The notes beneath the pieces are model-generated. The model was given only the letters and a program-made list of their open reading frames with translations, ran no database searches and was not told the origin of the DNA. Positions 1-9,458 of a stretch of DNA of 64,000 nt are shown here, piece after piece. Position numbers and translations under genes: made by a program. The stretch's first letter is position 1. Each line of letters begins with the position of its first letter. This DNA comes from Phocaeicola massiliensis B84634 = Timone 84634 = DSM 17679 = JCM 13223. GTDB taxonomy: Bacteria > Bacteroidota > Bacteroidia > Bacteroidales > Bacteroidaceae. The stretch spans positions 2,404,602-2,468,601 of the forward strand of contig NZ_KB905472.1 of assembly GCF_000382445.1 (NCBI RefSeq), read 5' to 3'.

Positions 1-1530
1 TTTTGTTCCTACATTCAGTTCACTTTCAGCACGTATAACGCCCTTGTGGTCCTGAATTATTTTCTTCACGTATGCCAAGCCCAAACCGAAGCCTTTCACA
101 TCGTGCAAATTACCGGTATGTACCCGATAAAACTTATCAAATATCTTTTTCAGGTTTTCTTTCTTGATGCCGATACCGTTATCCTGTATCGAAATGTAAA
201 GTTTACCCGATTCGTTCCATGTACGGATGTTCAGCAGCAATTCTCCTTCCGGTTTCTTATACTTCACTGCATTGTCAAGCAGGTTGAAGATTACATTCGT
301 AAAGTGCATTTCGTCCACAAATATATCAGGATTCTCTGCATCCAAACTGGAAGTTATTTTTCCGTTATACTTTTCTACTTTCAACGTAAAAGTATTAACG
401 ACTCCCGCTATCAGCTCATTTGCATTCACTTCCTTCATCTTGAGTGTTGCCTTCTGTCTTTCGAACATTGACATCTGCAATACTTTCTCTACCTGAAAAC
501 GCAAACGTTTCGTCTCGTCATTGATAACTCCCGAAATATGCTGGAACATAGCCGGAGACTTACCCACCGCCGGATCTTTCAACATCTGTGCTGCCAACGA
601 AATGGTAGAGATAGGTGTCTTAAACTCATGTGTCATATTGTTGATGAAGTCATTCTTTATCTCTGTCAGCTTCTTCTGGCGGAAGATGATGTAGATAGTA
701 AAGATGAATGTCACAAGCAATACAAACGTAAAAATGAGTGACGGTATCATAAATTTAACAGAACTGAATATGTAACTGTTCAAATCAGGGAAGTGAACAT
801 TTACCATTCCCATTCGTGCAGGCGGATCATTTTGGAATATGACCTTGCGGTACATGCTCTCGCTACCCTCGTTCGTATAGTCGGGGCAATGATAAGCCTC
901 TGTTCCCTCACGATCTGTCACTGTAAAATGATACGGAATATCAATGCCGTTATTTAACAGTTCCGTCTTTATAAACAAATCCAACTGCTTAAAGTTAACA
1001 CGCTCTTTAAGCGGTTTATCACTGGCTGTGCGCAAAATAGTATAAACCACTTCGTCCAACAATGCCCGTTGGTATACATATCTCTCCTTTATGATTTCCT
1101 GCAATGCCCTGGCTGTTTGCGGGATATTTTTACCGGTAGAGATAATTGCCTTGGGAACATTGGCCGGACGGTTTGTACTAATCTTCATCTTGAGTTCGAA
1201 AGTGGAATACCCGTCCAACCCGTCCGAAGATACAGCATAATGCTGTGTATGTGCGACCAATTCGTTTTCCTCTTTTCCTTCTTTGGCGGCCTGCTGCCGG
1301 TATAATTGGGCAGCTCTTTCGGTAGCAACAACATCATCCTCCAGATATTTCTTTGTTTCCACCAACTCAATATTCCTGCACGCCTGATCCAAACTGCGCC
1401 GAACCGATTCATCAAATTGTTCCCTGCGCATCTTCACCATTTCCTCAATATAGCTCACTTGCAAGTAAAGCAAACTCAGAAATGAGAGCCCCATTACAAT
1501 TCCTAATATCCAAATAGTAGACTTTTTCAT
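1..1530 (-). CDS. rprX: RprX-like sensor histidine kinase (C-terminus cut by window start)
   Basis: Inner-membrane two-component sensor kinase. Seen: TM helix at about residues 5-21, a periplasmic region of about 200 residues, a second TM at about 245-268, then the dimerisation box NNMTHEFKTP with the phospho-accepting His near residue 301. The ATPase boxes follow: an N box (NLLDNAVKY), DNGIGI, an F box (FDKFYRV) and GFGLGL. The reading frame is still open at position 1, so only the last few residues are missing. The start is the ATG of MKKSTIWILG. The layout matches the Bacteroides RprX family, whose partner RprY would lie just beyond the window edge on the same strand. The symbol rests on overall resemblance and could equally fit a paralogue. 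Confidence 0.8.
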   Translation of the reverse strand, partial: MKKSTIWILGIVMGLSFLSLLYLQVSYIEEMVKMRREQFDESVRRSLDQACRNIELVETKKYLEDDVVATERAAQLYRQQAAKEGKEENELVAHTQHYAVSSDGLDGYSTFELKMKISTNRPANVPKAIISTGKNIPQTARALQEIIKERYVYQRALLDEVVYTILRTASDKPLKERVNFKQLDLFIKTELLNNGIDIPYHFTVTDREGTEAYHCPDYTNEGSESMYRKVIFQNDPPARMGMVNVHFPDLNSYIFSSVKFMIPSLIFTFVLLVTFIFTIYIIFRQKKLTEIKNDFINNMTHEFKTPISTISLAAQMLKDPAVGKSPAMFQHISGVINDETKRLRFQVEKVLQMSMFERQKATLKMKEVNANELIAGVVNTFTLKVEKYNGKITSSLDAENPDIFVDEMHFTNVIFNLLDNAVKYKKPEGELLLNIRTWNESGKLYISIQDNGIGIKKENLKKIFDKFYRVHTGNLHDVKGFGLGLAYVKKIIQDHKGVIRAESELNVGTK

Positions 1531-1736
1531 GCCAGCAAAATTAAAAGCGTTAAACCTTATTACATAACGGATTAACCAAATTTAAACGGCAATTCTCTAT
1601 AATTAACCGAAAAAGTCATTTAAACTAATAATCTGACTACTATAACAAAATTAACGCCGCTTGGTTTGCAAAAATAATAAAAAATTAAGTTCAAAACCAA
1701 ATAATAAACCTAAAAGTTTAAGGTTACTTAAATAAA

Positions 1737-1768
1737 AAGGAACGCTTTTTTAACGAAAAGCGTTCCTT
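1737..1768 (-). terminator. Rho-independent terminator of fusA2
   Basis: A perfect 13-bp stem (AAGGAACGCTTTT and its complement) with a short loop. Read on the minus strand it is followed by TTTTTATTT. It lies just downstream of the fusA2 stop and so separates it from the kinase gene. The rest of the 1531-1794 gap is AT-rich with no gene seen. Confidence 0.8.
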
Positions 1769-1794
1769 CTAGATATCATTTCTTACAGTTTACG

Positions 1795-3954
1795 TTATTC
1801 ATCCTTATTTTCATTCGCCTCAAATTCTTTCATTAATTTATCCTGAACATCGCCCGGAACAAGTTCGTAGCTGGCAAATTTCATGATGAATGAAGCGCGC
1901 CCGCCGGTAAGTGAGCTCAAGGAAGTGGAATAAGAAGACATTTCCTTCAAAGGTACTTTGGCAACCAATTTCTCATAACCGTTTTCGCTGCTCATACCCA
2001 TAATCATACCGCGACGACCTTGCAAATCGCTCATTACATCGCCCATCTTATCACTTGGAACGAATACTTCAACATCATAAATAGGTTCCAGAATCTTCGG
2101 ACCTGCATTCTTGAATGCTTCACTGAAGGCATTACGTCCGGCAAGCATAAAGGAGATTTCGTTGGAATCTACCGGGTGCATCTTGCCATCGTAAACAATC
2201 ACACGGACATCACGTGCATAAGAGCCGGTCAACGGTCCTTGCTCCATACGGCTCATAATACCTTTCAAAATAGCCGGCATGAAACGGGTATCAATGGCAC
2301 CTCCCACTACACTGTTAATGAATACTAATTTACCGCCCCATTCCAATGGAACTTCTTCGGTACCCTTCACATTTATCTTGAATTCCTGTCCGTTGAACTT
2401 ATACGTATCGGGAACAGGCATGCCTTCATAATAAGGTTCTACGATAAGATGAACTTCACCAAACTGTCCGGCACCACCCGATTGTTTTTTATGGCGATAA
2501 TCGGCACGGGCTGCTTTGGTAATTGTTTCACGATAAGGAATCTTCGGCTCTTCAAATTTAATCTGCAACTTTTCGTTGTTCTCCAAACGCCATTTCAGCG
2601 TACGCAGGTGGAATTCACCCTGTCCGTGAACGATAGTCTGTTTTAACTCCTTAGACTGTTCGATTTCCCAGGTGGGATCTTCTTCACGCATACGGTTCAG
2701 TACGACCATCATCTTTTCCACATCCGCCTCATTCAGCGGCTTGATAGCGCGAGAATATTTAGCATTGGGATATTTAATGAAATTGAAACGGTTATCGCAA
2801 TCTTTACCGTTCAGTGTGTTACCGGTTTTTACATCTTTCAGCTTCACCGTACAACCGATATCACCGGCACGCAGTTCTTCAACGGGGATACGGTTTGCAC
2901 CGGCGCATACAAAGAGCTGTGCCATACGTTCCTTTGAGCCACGATCCGCATTTGTCAAATCATCACCTTCATGCACGGTTCCGCTCATCACCTTGAAATA
3001 TTGAACTCCTCCAATATGCGGTTCAACGGCTGTTTTAAAGAAATAAAGTGAAGTAGGACCTTCAGCATCCGGTTCTACCACCTCACCTCTGGTATTATGT
3101 ACTTTGGGCATTTCATCTACAAACGGTACAACATTTCCCAAAAACTCCATCAGTCGGCGAACACCCATATCTTTACCTGCACACACACAGAATACGGGGA
3201 ACATGCCACGTGCCGCCAATCCTTTACGGATGCCTTCACGCATTTCATCTTCAGTCAGTGATTCCGATTCAAAGAATTTCTCCATCAACGTTTCATCGTG
3301 TTCGGCAGCAGCCTCAACCAATGCTTTGTGCAGCTCCATCGCCTTTTCTTTTTCCGAATCCGGAATTTCTTCGATGGTGGGTGCACCACCTTCAGGACCC
3401 CATGAATATTTCTTCATCAGCAGCACGTCAATCAGCTCGTGGAAATTAGGTCCGGTCTCAATCGGATATTGTACAGGAACTACTTTAGAACCATAGATGG
3501 TTTGCAACTGTTCCAATACATTATCATAATCACACTTTTCATTATCGAGTTGGTTCACCAGGAAGATGACGGGTTTACCCAGTTTTTCTGTGTAGCGGAA
3601 ATGGTTTTGTGTACCTACTTCAGGACCGTATTGTCCGTTCAGCAAAAGAATAGCAGTATCTGTTACATTCAATGCAGTAAGTGCGGCACCTACAAAGTCG
3701 TCACTTCCCGGACAGTCAATTATATTAAGTTTCTTTCCGTTCCATTCTACATGATAAACGGTAGAGAACACTGAATAACCATATTCTTGCTCTACCGGAA
3801 AATAATCACTAACCGTGTTTTTGGCAGTAATTCTGCCGCGACGTTTTATAATACCACTCTCAAAGAGTAATGACTCTGTGAGGGTGGTTTTACCTGATCC
3901 ATCATTGCCAAGGAGTGCAATGTTCTTAATTTCGTTAGTCTGATATACTTTCAT
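1795..3954 (-). CDS. fusA2: EF-G paralogue EF-G2 with altered GTPase motifs
   Basis: Ribosomal translocase of the EF-G family, 719 residues, with all domains recognisable (G domain, domain II, the C-terminal domains ending in the GGRASFIMKF region). The G1 P-loop is GNDGSGKTT (16-24). G3 reads DCPGS (80-84) where canonical EF-G has DTPGH, so the catalytic His is Ser84. Switch I reads YGYSV instead of RGITI. G4 is NQLD (134-137). These changes match the Bacteroides EF-G2 described in B. thetaiotaomicron as a translocase lacking GTPase activity, induced under carbon limitation and needed for gut colonisation. The housekeeping EF-G would be elsewhere. Monocistronic here: own terminator, divergent from hemW. 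An alternative reading as a tetracycline-resistance-type ribosomal protection protein is less likely given length and motifs. Confidence 0.9.
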   Translation of the reverse strand: MKVYQTNEIKNIALLGNDGSGKTTLTESLLFESGIIKRRGRITAKNTVSDYFPVEQEYGYSVFSTVYHVEWNGKKLNIIDCPGSDDFVGAALTALNVTDTAILLLNGQYGPEVGTQNHFRYTEKLGKPVIFLVNQLDNEKCDYDNVLEQLQTIYGSKVVPVQYPIETGPNFHELIDVLLMKKYSWGPEGGAPTIEEIPDSEKEKAMELHKALVEAAAEHDETLMEKFFESESLTEDEMREGIRKGLAARGMFPVFCVCAGKDMGVRRLMEFLGNVVPFVDEMPKVHNTRGEVVEPDAEGPTSLYFFKTAVEPHIGGVQYFKVMSGTVHEGDDLTNADRGSKERMAQLFVCAGANRIPVEELRAGDIGCTVKLKDVKTGNTLNGKDCDNRFNFIKYPNAKYSRAIKPLNEADVEKMMVVLNRMREEDPTWEIEQSKELKQTIVHGQGEFHLRTLKWRLENNEKLQIKFEEPKIPYRETITKAARADYRHKKQSGGAGQFGEVHLIVEPYYEGMPVPDTYKFNGQEFKINVKGTEEVPLEWGGKLVFINSVVGGAIDTRFMPAILKGIMSRMEQGPLTGSYARDVRVIVYDGKMHPVDSNEISFMLAGRNAFSEAFKNAGPKILEPIYDVEVFVPSDKMGDVMSDLQGRRGMIMGMSSENGYEKLVAKVPLKEMSSYSTSLSSLTGGRASFIMKFASYELVPGDVQDKLMKEFEANENKDE

Positions 3955-4209
3955 GATATCTAAGATTTAATTATTAACAAACGGATATGTGTCTCATATC
4001 TCCTTAAAAGTGGAGCGCAAATTAGGAAATAAAGACAAAAAAAACAACCTCAAGGCAGGTGTTACTAAACTATGTTTTACGGCAGAGTTATCAGGTCCTT
4101 AAACGTTATGTCCTCTTATTCTTGGCCTTAATTCCATATATTCTTCCGATAATCCCTCAAATAAATATAAATATCAGTTCGATACCGCAAAAAGCAATGA
4201 TAGTTTTCG

Positions 4210-4217
4210 TAGTTTTG
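4210..4217 (+). promoter_or_regulatory. Putative -7 box for hemW
   Basis: TAGTTTTG matches the Bacteroides -7 consensus TAnnTTTG and sits 16 nt before the hemW start. No good TTTG -33 element is seen at the usual spacing. The rest of the divergent 3955-4233 gap shows no gene. Confidence 0.45.
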
Positions 4218-4233
4218 CACATTATTTTAATAT

Positions 4234-5367
4234 ATGGCCGGACTCTATTTACATATTCCCTTTTGCAAACGACGTTGCATCTACTGCGATTTCTTTTCCA
4301 CCACCCAAAACGAAAAGAAAACAGCTTATGTATCTTCCCTGTGCCGGGAACTGGAAATGCGCAAAGATTATATCGGAGGAGAAACAATAGAAACCATCTA
4401 CTTCGGTGGGGGGACTCCTTCACAACTGTCACAAGAGGACTTTATCAGCATATTTTCCCATATATATAAGGTATACAATGTGGAGCCCGATGCCGAAATC
4501 ACACTCGAAGCAAATCCTGACGATCTGACTCCGGAATATATCACCATGCTCCGCAGCCTGCCATTCAACCGCCTGAGTATGGGAATCCAGACTTTTAACG
4601 AGGATATGTTGAAACTATTACAGCGTCGTCACACTGCAGACCGGGCTATCCATGCTTTTAACAACTGCCGCCGGGCAGGATTTCATAACATCAGTATCGA
4701 CCTGATGTACGGACTCCCCGGTGAAACACTCGATTCGTGGCAAAAAGACTTGGAGCAGGCAGTAAAGCTGCATCCCGAACACATCTCCGCTTATCATTTG
4801 ATATACGAAGAAAATACTGCTTTGTGGAAACTCCGCGAACAACACAAAGTAGCCGAAGCAGATGAAGACTTAAGCGTTTCTTTGTTCGGTACACTCATCG
4901 ACAGCCTGAGTGCCGCCGGATATGACCATTATGAAATATCCAACTTCTGCCTGCCCGGATTGCATTCCCGCCATAATTCCAGTTACTGGACCGGAAAGAA
5001 ATACCTGGGTTGCGGACCGTCGGCACATTCCTACAACGGCATCTCGCGCCAATGGAATATTGCTTCGCTGAATGAATACATCAAAGGGATAGACGGCGGG
5101 ATACCGGCATTCGAGATTGAAGAGCTCGATTTGTACACCCGCTATAATGACTTTGTAATCACCGGTATCCGCACCAAATGGGGAATGCCGCTATCCAAGC
5201 TTCGCAGAGAATATGGTGAAGAACTGTACGCCTATTGTCTGCGCATGGCACAGCCTTATCTGAAACAAGGAACACTGGAAATAGTCAATGATACGCTAAA
5301 ACTGACACGCCCGGGTATTTTCATTTCAGATGGCATAATGAGTGACATGCTCCGTGTAGAAGACTAG
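4234..5367 (+). CDS. hemW: HemW-type radical SAM protein (HemN-like)
   Basis: Radical SAM protein of the HemN/HemW family, 377 residues. The 4Fe-4S motif FCKRRCIYC (Cys11, Cys15, Cys18) lies at the extreme N-terminus, followed by the glycine-rich FGGGTPS SAM-binding segment, EANPDD, and a C-terminal HemN-like domain. The short N-terminus before the cluster motif is the usual mark of HemW, a heme-binding/trafficking protein, rather than true oxygen-independent coproporphyrinogen oxidase. It is convergent with the GH16 gene, leaving only 10 bp between stops. Function in heme delivery is from family knowledge; older annotations call such proteins coproporphyrinogen III oxidase. Confidence 0.88.
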   Translation: MAGLYLHIPFCKRRCIYCDFFSTTQNEKKTAYVSSLCRELEMRKDYIGGETIETIYFGGGTPSQLSQEDFISIFSHIYKVYNVEPDAEITLEANPDDLTPEYITMLRSLPFNRLSMGIQTFNEDMLKLLQRRHTADRAIHAFNNCRRAGFHNISIDLMYGLPGETLDSWQKDLEQAVKLHPEHISAYHLIYEENTALWKLREQHKVAEADEDLSVSLFGTLIDSLSAAGYDHYEISNFCLPGLHSRHNSSYWTGKKYLGCGPSAHSYNGISRQWNIASLNEYIKGIDGGIPAFEIEELDLYTRYNDFVITGIRTKWGMPLSKLRREYGEELYAYCLRMAQPYLKQGTLEIVNDTLKLTRPGIFISDGIMSDMLRVED

Positions 5368-5377
5368 ATGTAAGGTA

Positions 5378-6169
5378 TCATTCTTTTTCATAATATCTCA
5401 CCCAATCGACCAGCATCTCCACCGGCAAATCCTTCGGGTCCACGCCTCCTACCCATGAACCACCCAGCTGCATATCTATCAGCAAATAATAAGGCTGATA
5501 AAAGGGATACTGCCCTTCTTTGTCAGTACTTATCCGCGGATAGGTGAACGTGTAATCATGGTTAATGGCAAAGACCAAGCTGTCAGGATAAATATCTACC
5601 GAGTAAATGTTATATTCATCAGGATTTATCTTATTGATACCACCATGAGGAGGAGTGTCCTTAAACCCCAATTTATAGGTATAATAGGAATGTACGGTTT
5701 GATAAGCGATGGTGTCGCTATTCAAGCGCTCCATGATATCTATCTCACCTCCATCGGGCCATTTTGCATTTTCGGGCAGCATCCAGATAGCGGGCCATGC
5801 ACCGCGAGCTCCCTGCAACTTGGCTTTTATCTCTACCCTTCCACCGGTAAAAAGCTTTTTACCTTTGGTATAAATGCCACCGGTAAGATAGGGTGCGGTA
5901 TCATTCTTTTGCGTATAATTCACAATGCCGCGCAAGACCATATTTCCATCTCTCATGGCGTAGCATGAATCAAAATCAGACATATAGTTATTCCAGTCTG
6001 CCGTTCCACGAGGTATCTTGCTCCATGATGTGGTGTCAAATCCGGCTTTGTTGTCAAATTCTTCCTGCCAAACCAGCTTCCATGTTCCTTTCTTCCCCGA
6101 AGTCTGACCGACAGTGGTCAATGCCATCAGTCCCAGGCATACCAATGCCATAAATGTTCCTTTTTTCAT
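5378..6169 (-). CDS. Secreted GH16 family glycoside hydrolase (beta-glucanase type)
   Basis: Family 16 glycoside hydrolase, 263 residues, with an N-terminal signal peptide ending near residue 20. The catalytic signature GEIDIMERL carries Glu142 (nucleophile), Asp144 and Glu147 (acid/base), spaced as in laminarinases and lichenases (ExDxxE). Aromatic sugar-binding stretches (WPAIWML, DWVRYYE) fit the fold. The likely substrate is a beta-1,3 or beta-1,3-1,4 glucan, but GH16 also covers agarases, carrageenases and mucin-active endo-galactosidases, so the substrate is open. No SusC/SusD pair lies nearby, so it is an orphan enzyme rather than part of a polysaccharide utilisation locus. Upstream is the glmM terminator. 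Confidence 0.88.
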   Translation of the reverse strand: MKKGTFMALVCLGLMALTTVGQTSGKKGTWKLVWQEEFDNKAGFDTTSWSKIPRGTADWNNYMSDFDSCYAMRDGNMVLRGIVNYTQKNDTAPYLTGGIYTKGKKLFTGGRVEIKAKLQGARGAWPAIWMLPENAKWPDGGEIDIMERLNSDTIAYQTVHSYYTYKLGFKDTPPHGGINKINPDEYNIYSVDIYPDSLVFAINHDYTFTYPRISTDKEGQYPFYQPYYLLIDMQLGGSWVGGVDPKDLPVEMLVDWVRYYEKE

Positions 6170-6196
6170 CGTATTTCTTTTAATGGTAAAAAAACA

Positions 6197-6243
6197 TTTG
6201 CCATATCAAGAAGACAACAAGAGTTGCCGCCCGATATGGCAAA
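6197..6243 (-). terminator. Terminator downstream of glmM
   Basis: An 11-bp perfect stem (TTTGCCATATC and its complement) with a 25-nt loop. On the minus strand it is followed by TGTTTTTTT. It ends the DUF4827-glmM operon before the GH16 gene. Confidence 0.75.
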
Positions 6244-6267
6244 TAAAAAATTAAAGTATTTAATATC

Positions 6268-7656
6268 TTATTTTGCTAAGCTGTAAACAACATCCATGAT
6301 TTTCTGTCCGATTTCATCAGCAGCTTCCATAGTAGACGCCTCTGAATACACACGGATAATCGGTTCTGTGTTACTCTTGCGCAAATGAACCCATTTATCG
6401 GGGAAATCAATCTTCACACCGTCAATGTCATTGATTTCTTCATCTTTATAAAGTTCTTTCACCTTTGCCAGAATTGCGTCGACATCGGTTTCGGGAGTCA
6501 GGTCAATGCGGTTCTTTGCAATAAAATAAGAAGGATAAGAAGCACGCAACTCACTTACTTTCTTACCTTCATGTGCCAAATGACTCAAGAACAAAGCAAT
6601 GCCCACCAAAGCATCACGTCCGCAATGGCTTTCCGGGTAGATGACTCCACCATTACCTTCACCACCGATGACTGCATTTGTTGCTTTCATCTTTGTCACC
6701 ACATTTACTTCACCTACGGCAGAAGCATTATATTCGCAACCATATTTGCGTGTTACATCACGCAAAGCACGGGTAGAACTCAAATTGGAAACTGTATTTC
6801 CCGGAGTATGTTTCAATACATAATCAGCAACAGTTACCAATGTATATTCCTCACCGTACATCTTACCATCTTCACAAATCATAGCCAGACGGTCAACGTC
6901 AGGGTCAACAACAAAAGCCACATCACAGCCGCCTTTTGCCATCAATCCCATGATATCACCCAAGTTCTTTTCAAGAGGTTCGGGGTTGTGCTGGAAATTT
7001 CCGGTAGGTTCACAATATAGCTTTTCTACATGTTTCACACCAAGACGTTCCAGTAATTCGGGAAGGATAATTCCTCCCACAGAATTCACACAGTCGATAG
7101 CTACATGGAAATCAGCTTTGCGGATAGCCTCCACATCAACCAACTTCAATGCCAATACACTGTCAATATGCTTTTGATTGTAAGTATTGTCTTCACGATA
7201 GCTGCCCAAATGGTCTACATCAGCAAATTCAAACTCTTCAGCTTCAGCGATACGAAGAACTTCATTTCCTTCTTCCTTATTCAGAAACTCTCCCTTTTCA
7301 TTCAGCAGCTTCAGGGCATTCCATTGTTTAGGGTTATGGCTTGCAGTCAGAATAATACCGCCACATGCGCCTTCCATAGTAACAGCCAGTTCGGTGGTCG
7401 GAGTAGAAGCCAAGCCGATGTTCACCACATCAAACCCCATCCCCATCAGGGTTCCGCATACCACGTTCTTTACCATCTCACCGGAGATGCGGGCATCGCG
7501 TCCTACTACAATTTTATTACTCTTTACAGTTGTTGTTTTACGTATCAGCGTTGCATAAGCTGATGTGAATTTTACAATATCCAGCGGGTTCAAACCTTCC
7601 CCCGCATGGCCACCAATAGTGCCACGGATACCTGAGATTGATTTAATCAGTGTCAT
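6268..7656 (-). CDS. glmM: Phosphoglucosamine mutase (alpha-D-phosphohexomutase)
   Basis: Cytoplasmic phosphohexomutase, 462 residues, expected to convert glucosamine-6-phosphate to glucosamine-1-phosphate for UDP-GlcNAc and peptidoglycan synthesis. Seen: the phosphoserine loop TASHNP with Ser106, the metal loop DPDVDR (Asp251, Asp253, Asp255), a sugar-binding GEGNGG motif and the C-terminal phosphate-binding RKSNTEPIIR. The sugar loop differs from the GGEQSGH of proteobacterial GlmM, and this variant is typical of Bacteroidota. Phosphomannomutase activity cannot be excluded from sequence. The start overlaps the DUF4827 stop by four bases (ATGA), so the two are translationally coupled. Confidence 0.88.
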   Translation of the reverse strand: MTLIKSISGIRGTIGGHAGEGLNPLDIVKFTSAYATLIRKTTTVKSNKIVVGRDARISGEMVKNVVCGTLMGMGFDVVNIGLASTPTTELAVTMEGACGGIILTASHNPKQWNALKLLNEKGEFLNKEEGNEVLRIAEAEEFEFADVDHLGSYREDNTYNQKHIDSVLALKLVDVEAIRKADFHVAIDCVNSVGGIILPELLERLGVKHVEKLYCEPTGNFQHNPEPLEKNLGDIMGLMAKGGCDVAFVVDPDVDRLAMICEDGKMYGEEYTLVTVADYVLKHTPGNTVSNLSSTRALRDVTRKYGCEYNASAVGEVNVVTKMKATNAVIGGEGNGGVIYPESHCGRDALVGIALFLSHLAHEGKKVSELRASYPSYFIAKNRIDLTPETDVDAILAKVKELYKDEEINDIDGVKIDFPDKWVHLRKSNTEPIIRVYSEASTMEAADEIGQKIMDVVYSLAK

Positions 7657-8285
7657 CGTCCTAATTGATAAGTTATTTCATAGTAACAAGGATAAACGTA
7701 AGCAGAGGCATTCTTTTGTCCCTCGCTATGAGGAACAATCAATCTAACCTTTGCCCGACCGGAAATCTCGCGGCCCGTTCTGATATAATTAAACGGAATC
7801 AACCAACCACTGGGAACAAACGTGCTGCCGTATACAGAAGCCATTTGCCCTGTAGTGAAAGAAGCCGAAAAATTCTTTCCCGACTTAGTTAACATAAATT
7901 CATCGGGATGTGGTGCAAGATTACCAATAGTATTCAAAGACAGAGTATCCCCTGTGCCATCTGCCGTTATCTGCTCTTCTACATAACGGGCCAGCACTTC
8001 ATAACGTCCGTCTTTCAGTACATTCCCGTTTCCTTTTTCTACAATTTGCATATACACACCATTGTCCGAGAAAAGAACAAACTCATTATCCTTCACATTC
8101 GTAGTTGAGTCTTGTTCCTGAAACTGCTCAAAGCTAATTACCTTGATATCTTCTTTCTCAATAAACCGCTTAATAGCTTCTCTTTCCTCTTCCTTCATCT
8201 CAGCATAGGATTTTTCATTGTTACATGACTGGAAAAACAATCCTAATAGAAACACTGATGTGAACAGTATACTTAATTTCTTCAT
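7653..8285 (-). CDS. DUF4827-type lipoprotein
   Basis: A 210-residue lipoprotein: signal peptide with lipobox FFQSC (Cys21), then a charged helix (EEEREAIKRFIEKEDI) and a beta-rich domain resembling the FKBP-like fold assigned to DUF4827. It sits directly upstream of glmM with a 4-bp overlap. Residues such as GWLIPFNYIRTG and the C-terminal YYEITYQLGR are typical of this Bacteroidota family. Its envelope role is unknown, and isomerase activity is unproven. The pairing with glmM suggests only shared transcription. Confidence 0.8.
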   Translation of the reverse strand: MKKLSILFTSVFLLGLFFQSCNNEKSYAEMKEEEREAIKRFIEKEDIKVISFEQFQEQDSTTNVKDNEFVLFSDNGVYMQIVEKGNGNVLKDGRYEVLARYVEEQITADGTGDTLSLNTIGNLAPHPDEFMLTKSGKNFSASFTTGQMASVYGSTFVPSGWLIPFNYIRTGREISGRAKVRLIVPHSEGQKNASAYVYPCYYEITYQLGR

Positions 8286-8308
8286 TCTGATTCTGTTATA
8301 ATTTCGGG

Positions 8309-8316
8309 CAAAAGTA
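8309..8316 (-). promoter_or_regulatory. Putative -7 box for the DUF4827-glmM operon
   Basis: On the minus strand TACTTTTG matches TAnnTTTG, about 23 nt before the DUF4827 start codon. No convincing -33 TTTG is seen. Confidence 0.45.
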
Positions 8317-8368
8317 ATAAATCACCCGCAAACTTTTATATTGTTTTTAGGCAATTATACTAAAATAA

Positions 8369-9409
8369 CTATTTTTTTGCCAACAATAGCTCTTCGTACT
8401 TCAATAAAGCTTGTTTAAACAAGCCGATAGCTTCTTCCATTGTGCCATAAAACTCACCTCCCGAAGCGTTCAGATGCCCGCCTCCGTTGAAAAAATCAGC
8501 AGCAACTTTATTACAAGGGAAGGTTCCGACCGAACGCAAGGAAACTTTAATCATGTTTTTCTCCGTATCCTCGCGCAAGAAAACAGAGAAACGGACATTC
8601 TTGATAGAAAGGGGAATGTTCACAAAGCCTTCCGTATCTCCTTTCACATATTGAAATTTGCCTTGTTCCTCTTTGGTCAACCAAATTAACGCCGAATTGA
8701 ATTCGGGAAAAACCTGCATCTTATCATACAGCACATACCCCATCAGGCGCAAGCGTCCTTCGGAATACGTATTATATACATTGCGGTAAATCTCATCCTT
8801 GTCTATGCCTTTCGAAAGAAGCTCACTGATGATGAAATAAATTTCCCGGTTATTCGAATTATAAGTGAAACCGCCTGTATCTGTCATCATTCCCGTATAG
8901 ATGCATTCCGCTCCTTCTTTGGTGATATCTTCAAAATACCCCAAACGGCAAATCAAACGGAATACGAGTTCGGAAGTGGAGGAGATTTCGGGATGAGAAA
9001 TGACAATCCGGCAGAAATCACCGGGGTAAAGATGATGGTCTACCATCATCTTACGTCCTTTTGACGCAGCAACAGCATCTGCCATGGCATCAATACGCGA
9101 CAGGGCATTGAAATCCAAACAGCAAATAACATCCGCCTCAGCTATCAACTTATCGGCAAACTCTTTATATTTGTCATAACGGATGATATCTTTCGCCCCG
9201 GGCATCCAACGTAAAAAATCGGGGAAAGCATTGGGAACAATCACGTTCACATTCTTCTCTTGAGATTCCAGAAAATGCCATAGTCCCAATGAAGAACCTA
9301 TCGCATCTCCGTCGGGAGATACATGGGTGACAATTACTATTTTTTCAGCTCTCTCAAACCATTTCTCCACATGGTCAATATTAGCTTGCGAAATTACTTT
9401 TGATAACAT
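8369..9409 (-). CDS. DHH/DHHA1 phosphoesterase (NrnA-like)
   Basis: DHH-family phosphoesterase of 346 residues from the chosen start. Seen: HVSPDGDAIGSS (metal-binding Asp at about 33 and 35), the DHH signature in VDHHLYPG (about 124-126) and the DHHA1 C-terminal GGGHLNASGG. The family includes NrnA, which degrades nanoRNA and in some species cyclic-di-AMP products or 3'-phosphoadenosine 5'-phosphate. The start is set at MLSKVISQ, because the 12 extra upstream residues (MYFCHFKRKDIY) are not family-like. It lies 49 bp after comEC on the same strand; a TATTTTTG box at 9435-9442 could give it its own promoter. Confidence 0.85.
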   Translation of the reverse strand: MLSKVISQANIDHVEKWFERAEKIVIVTHVSPDGDAIGSSLGLWHFLESQEKNVNVIVPNAFPDFLRWMPGAKDIIRYDKYKEFADKLIAEADVICCLDFNALSRIDAMADAVAASKGRKMMVDHHLYPGDFCRIVISHPEISSTSELVFRLICRLGYFEDITKEGAECIYTGMMTDTGGFTYNSNNREIYFIISELLSKGIDKDEIYRNVYNTYSEGRLRLMGYVLYDKMQVFPEFNSALIWLTKEEQGKFQYVKGDTEGFVNIPLSIKNVRFSVFLREDTEKNMIKVSLRSVGTFPCNKVAADFFNGGGHLNASGGEFYGTMEEAIGLFKQALLKYEELLLAKK

Positions 9410-9458
9410 ATATATATCTTTTCTTTTGAAATGGCAAAAATACAAATTTATTCTTTAT

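Noticed and set aside
1795-3954. Tetracycline-resistance ribosomal protection protein
   Set aside because: Overall motifs and length fit the Bacteroides EF-G2 group, including loss of the catalytic His, which Tet(Q)/Tet(M)-type proteins retain.
4059-4469. 136-codon plus-strand frame upstream of hemW
   Set aside because: It overlaps most of the N-terminal part of hemW in another frame, including the radical SAM region, and its sequence is not protein-like.
5378-6169. Start of a polysaccharide utilisation locus
   Set aside because: No SusC/SusD-like pair, sensor or further glycan enzymes are adjacent; the GH16 gene sits among housekeeping genes.
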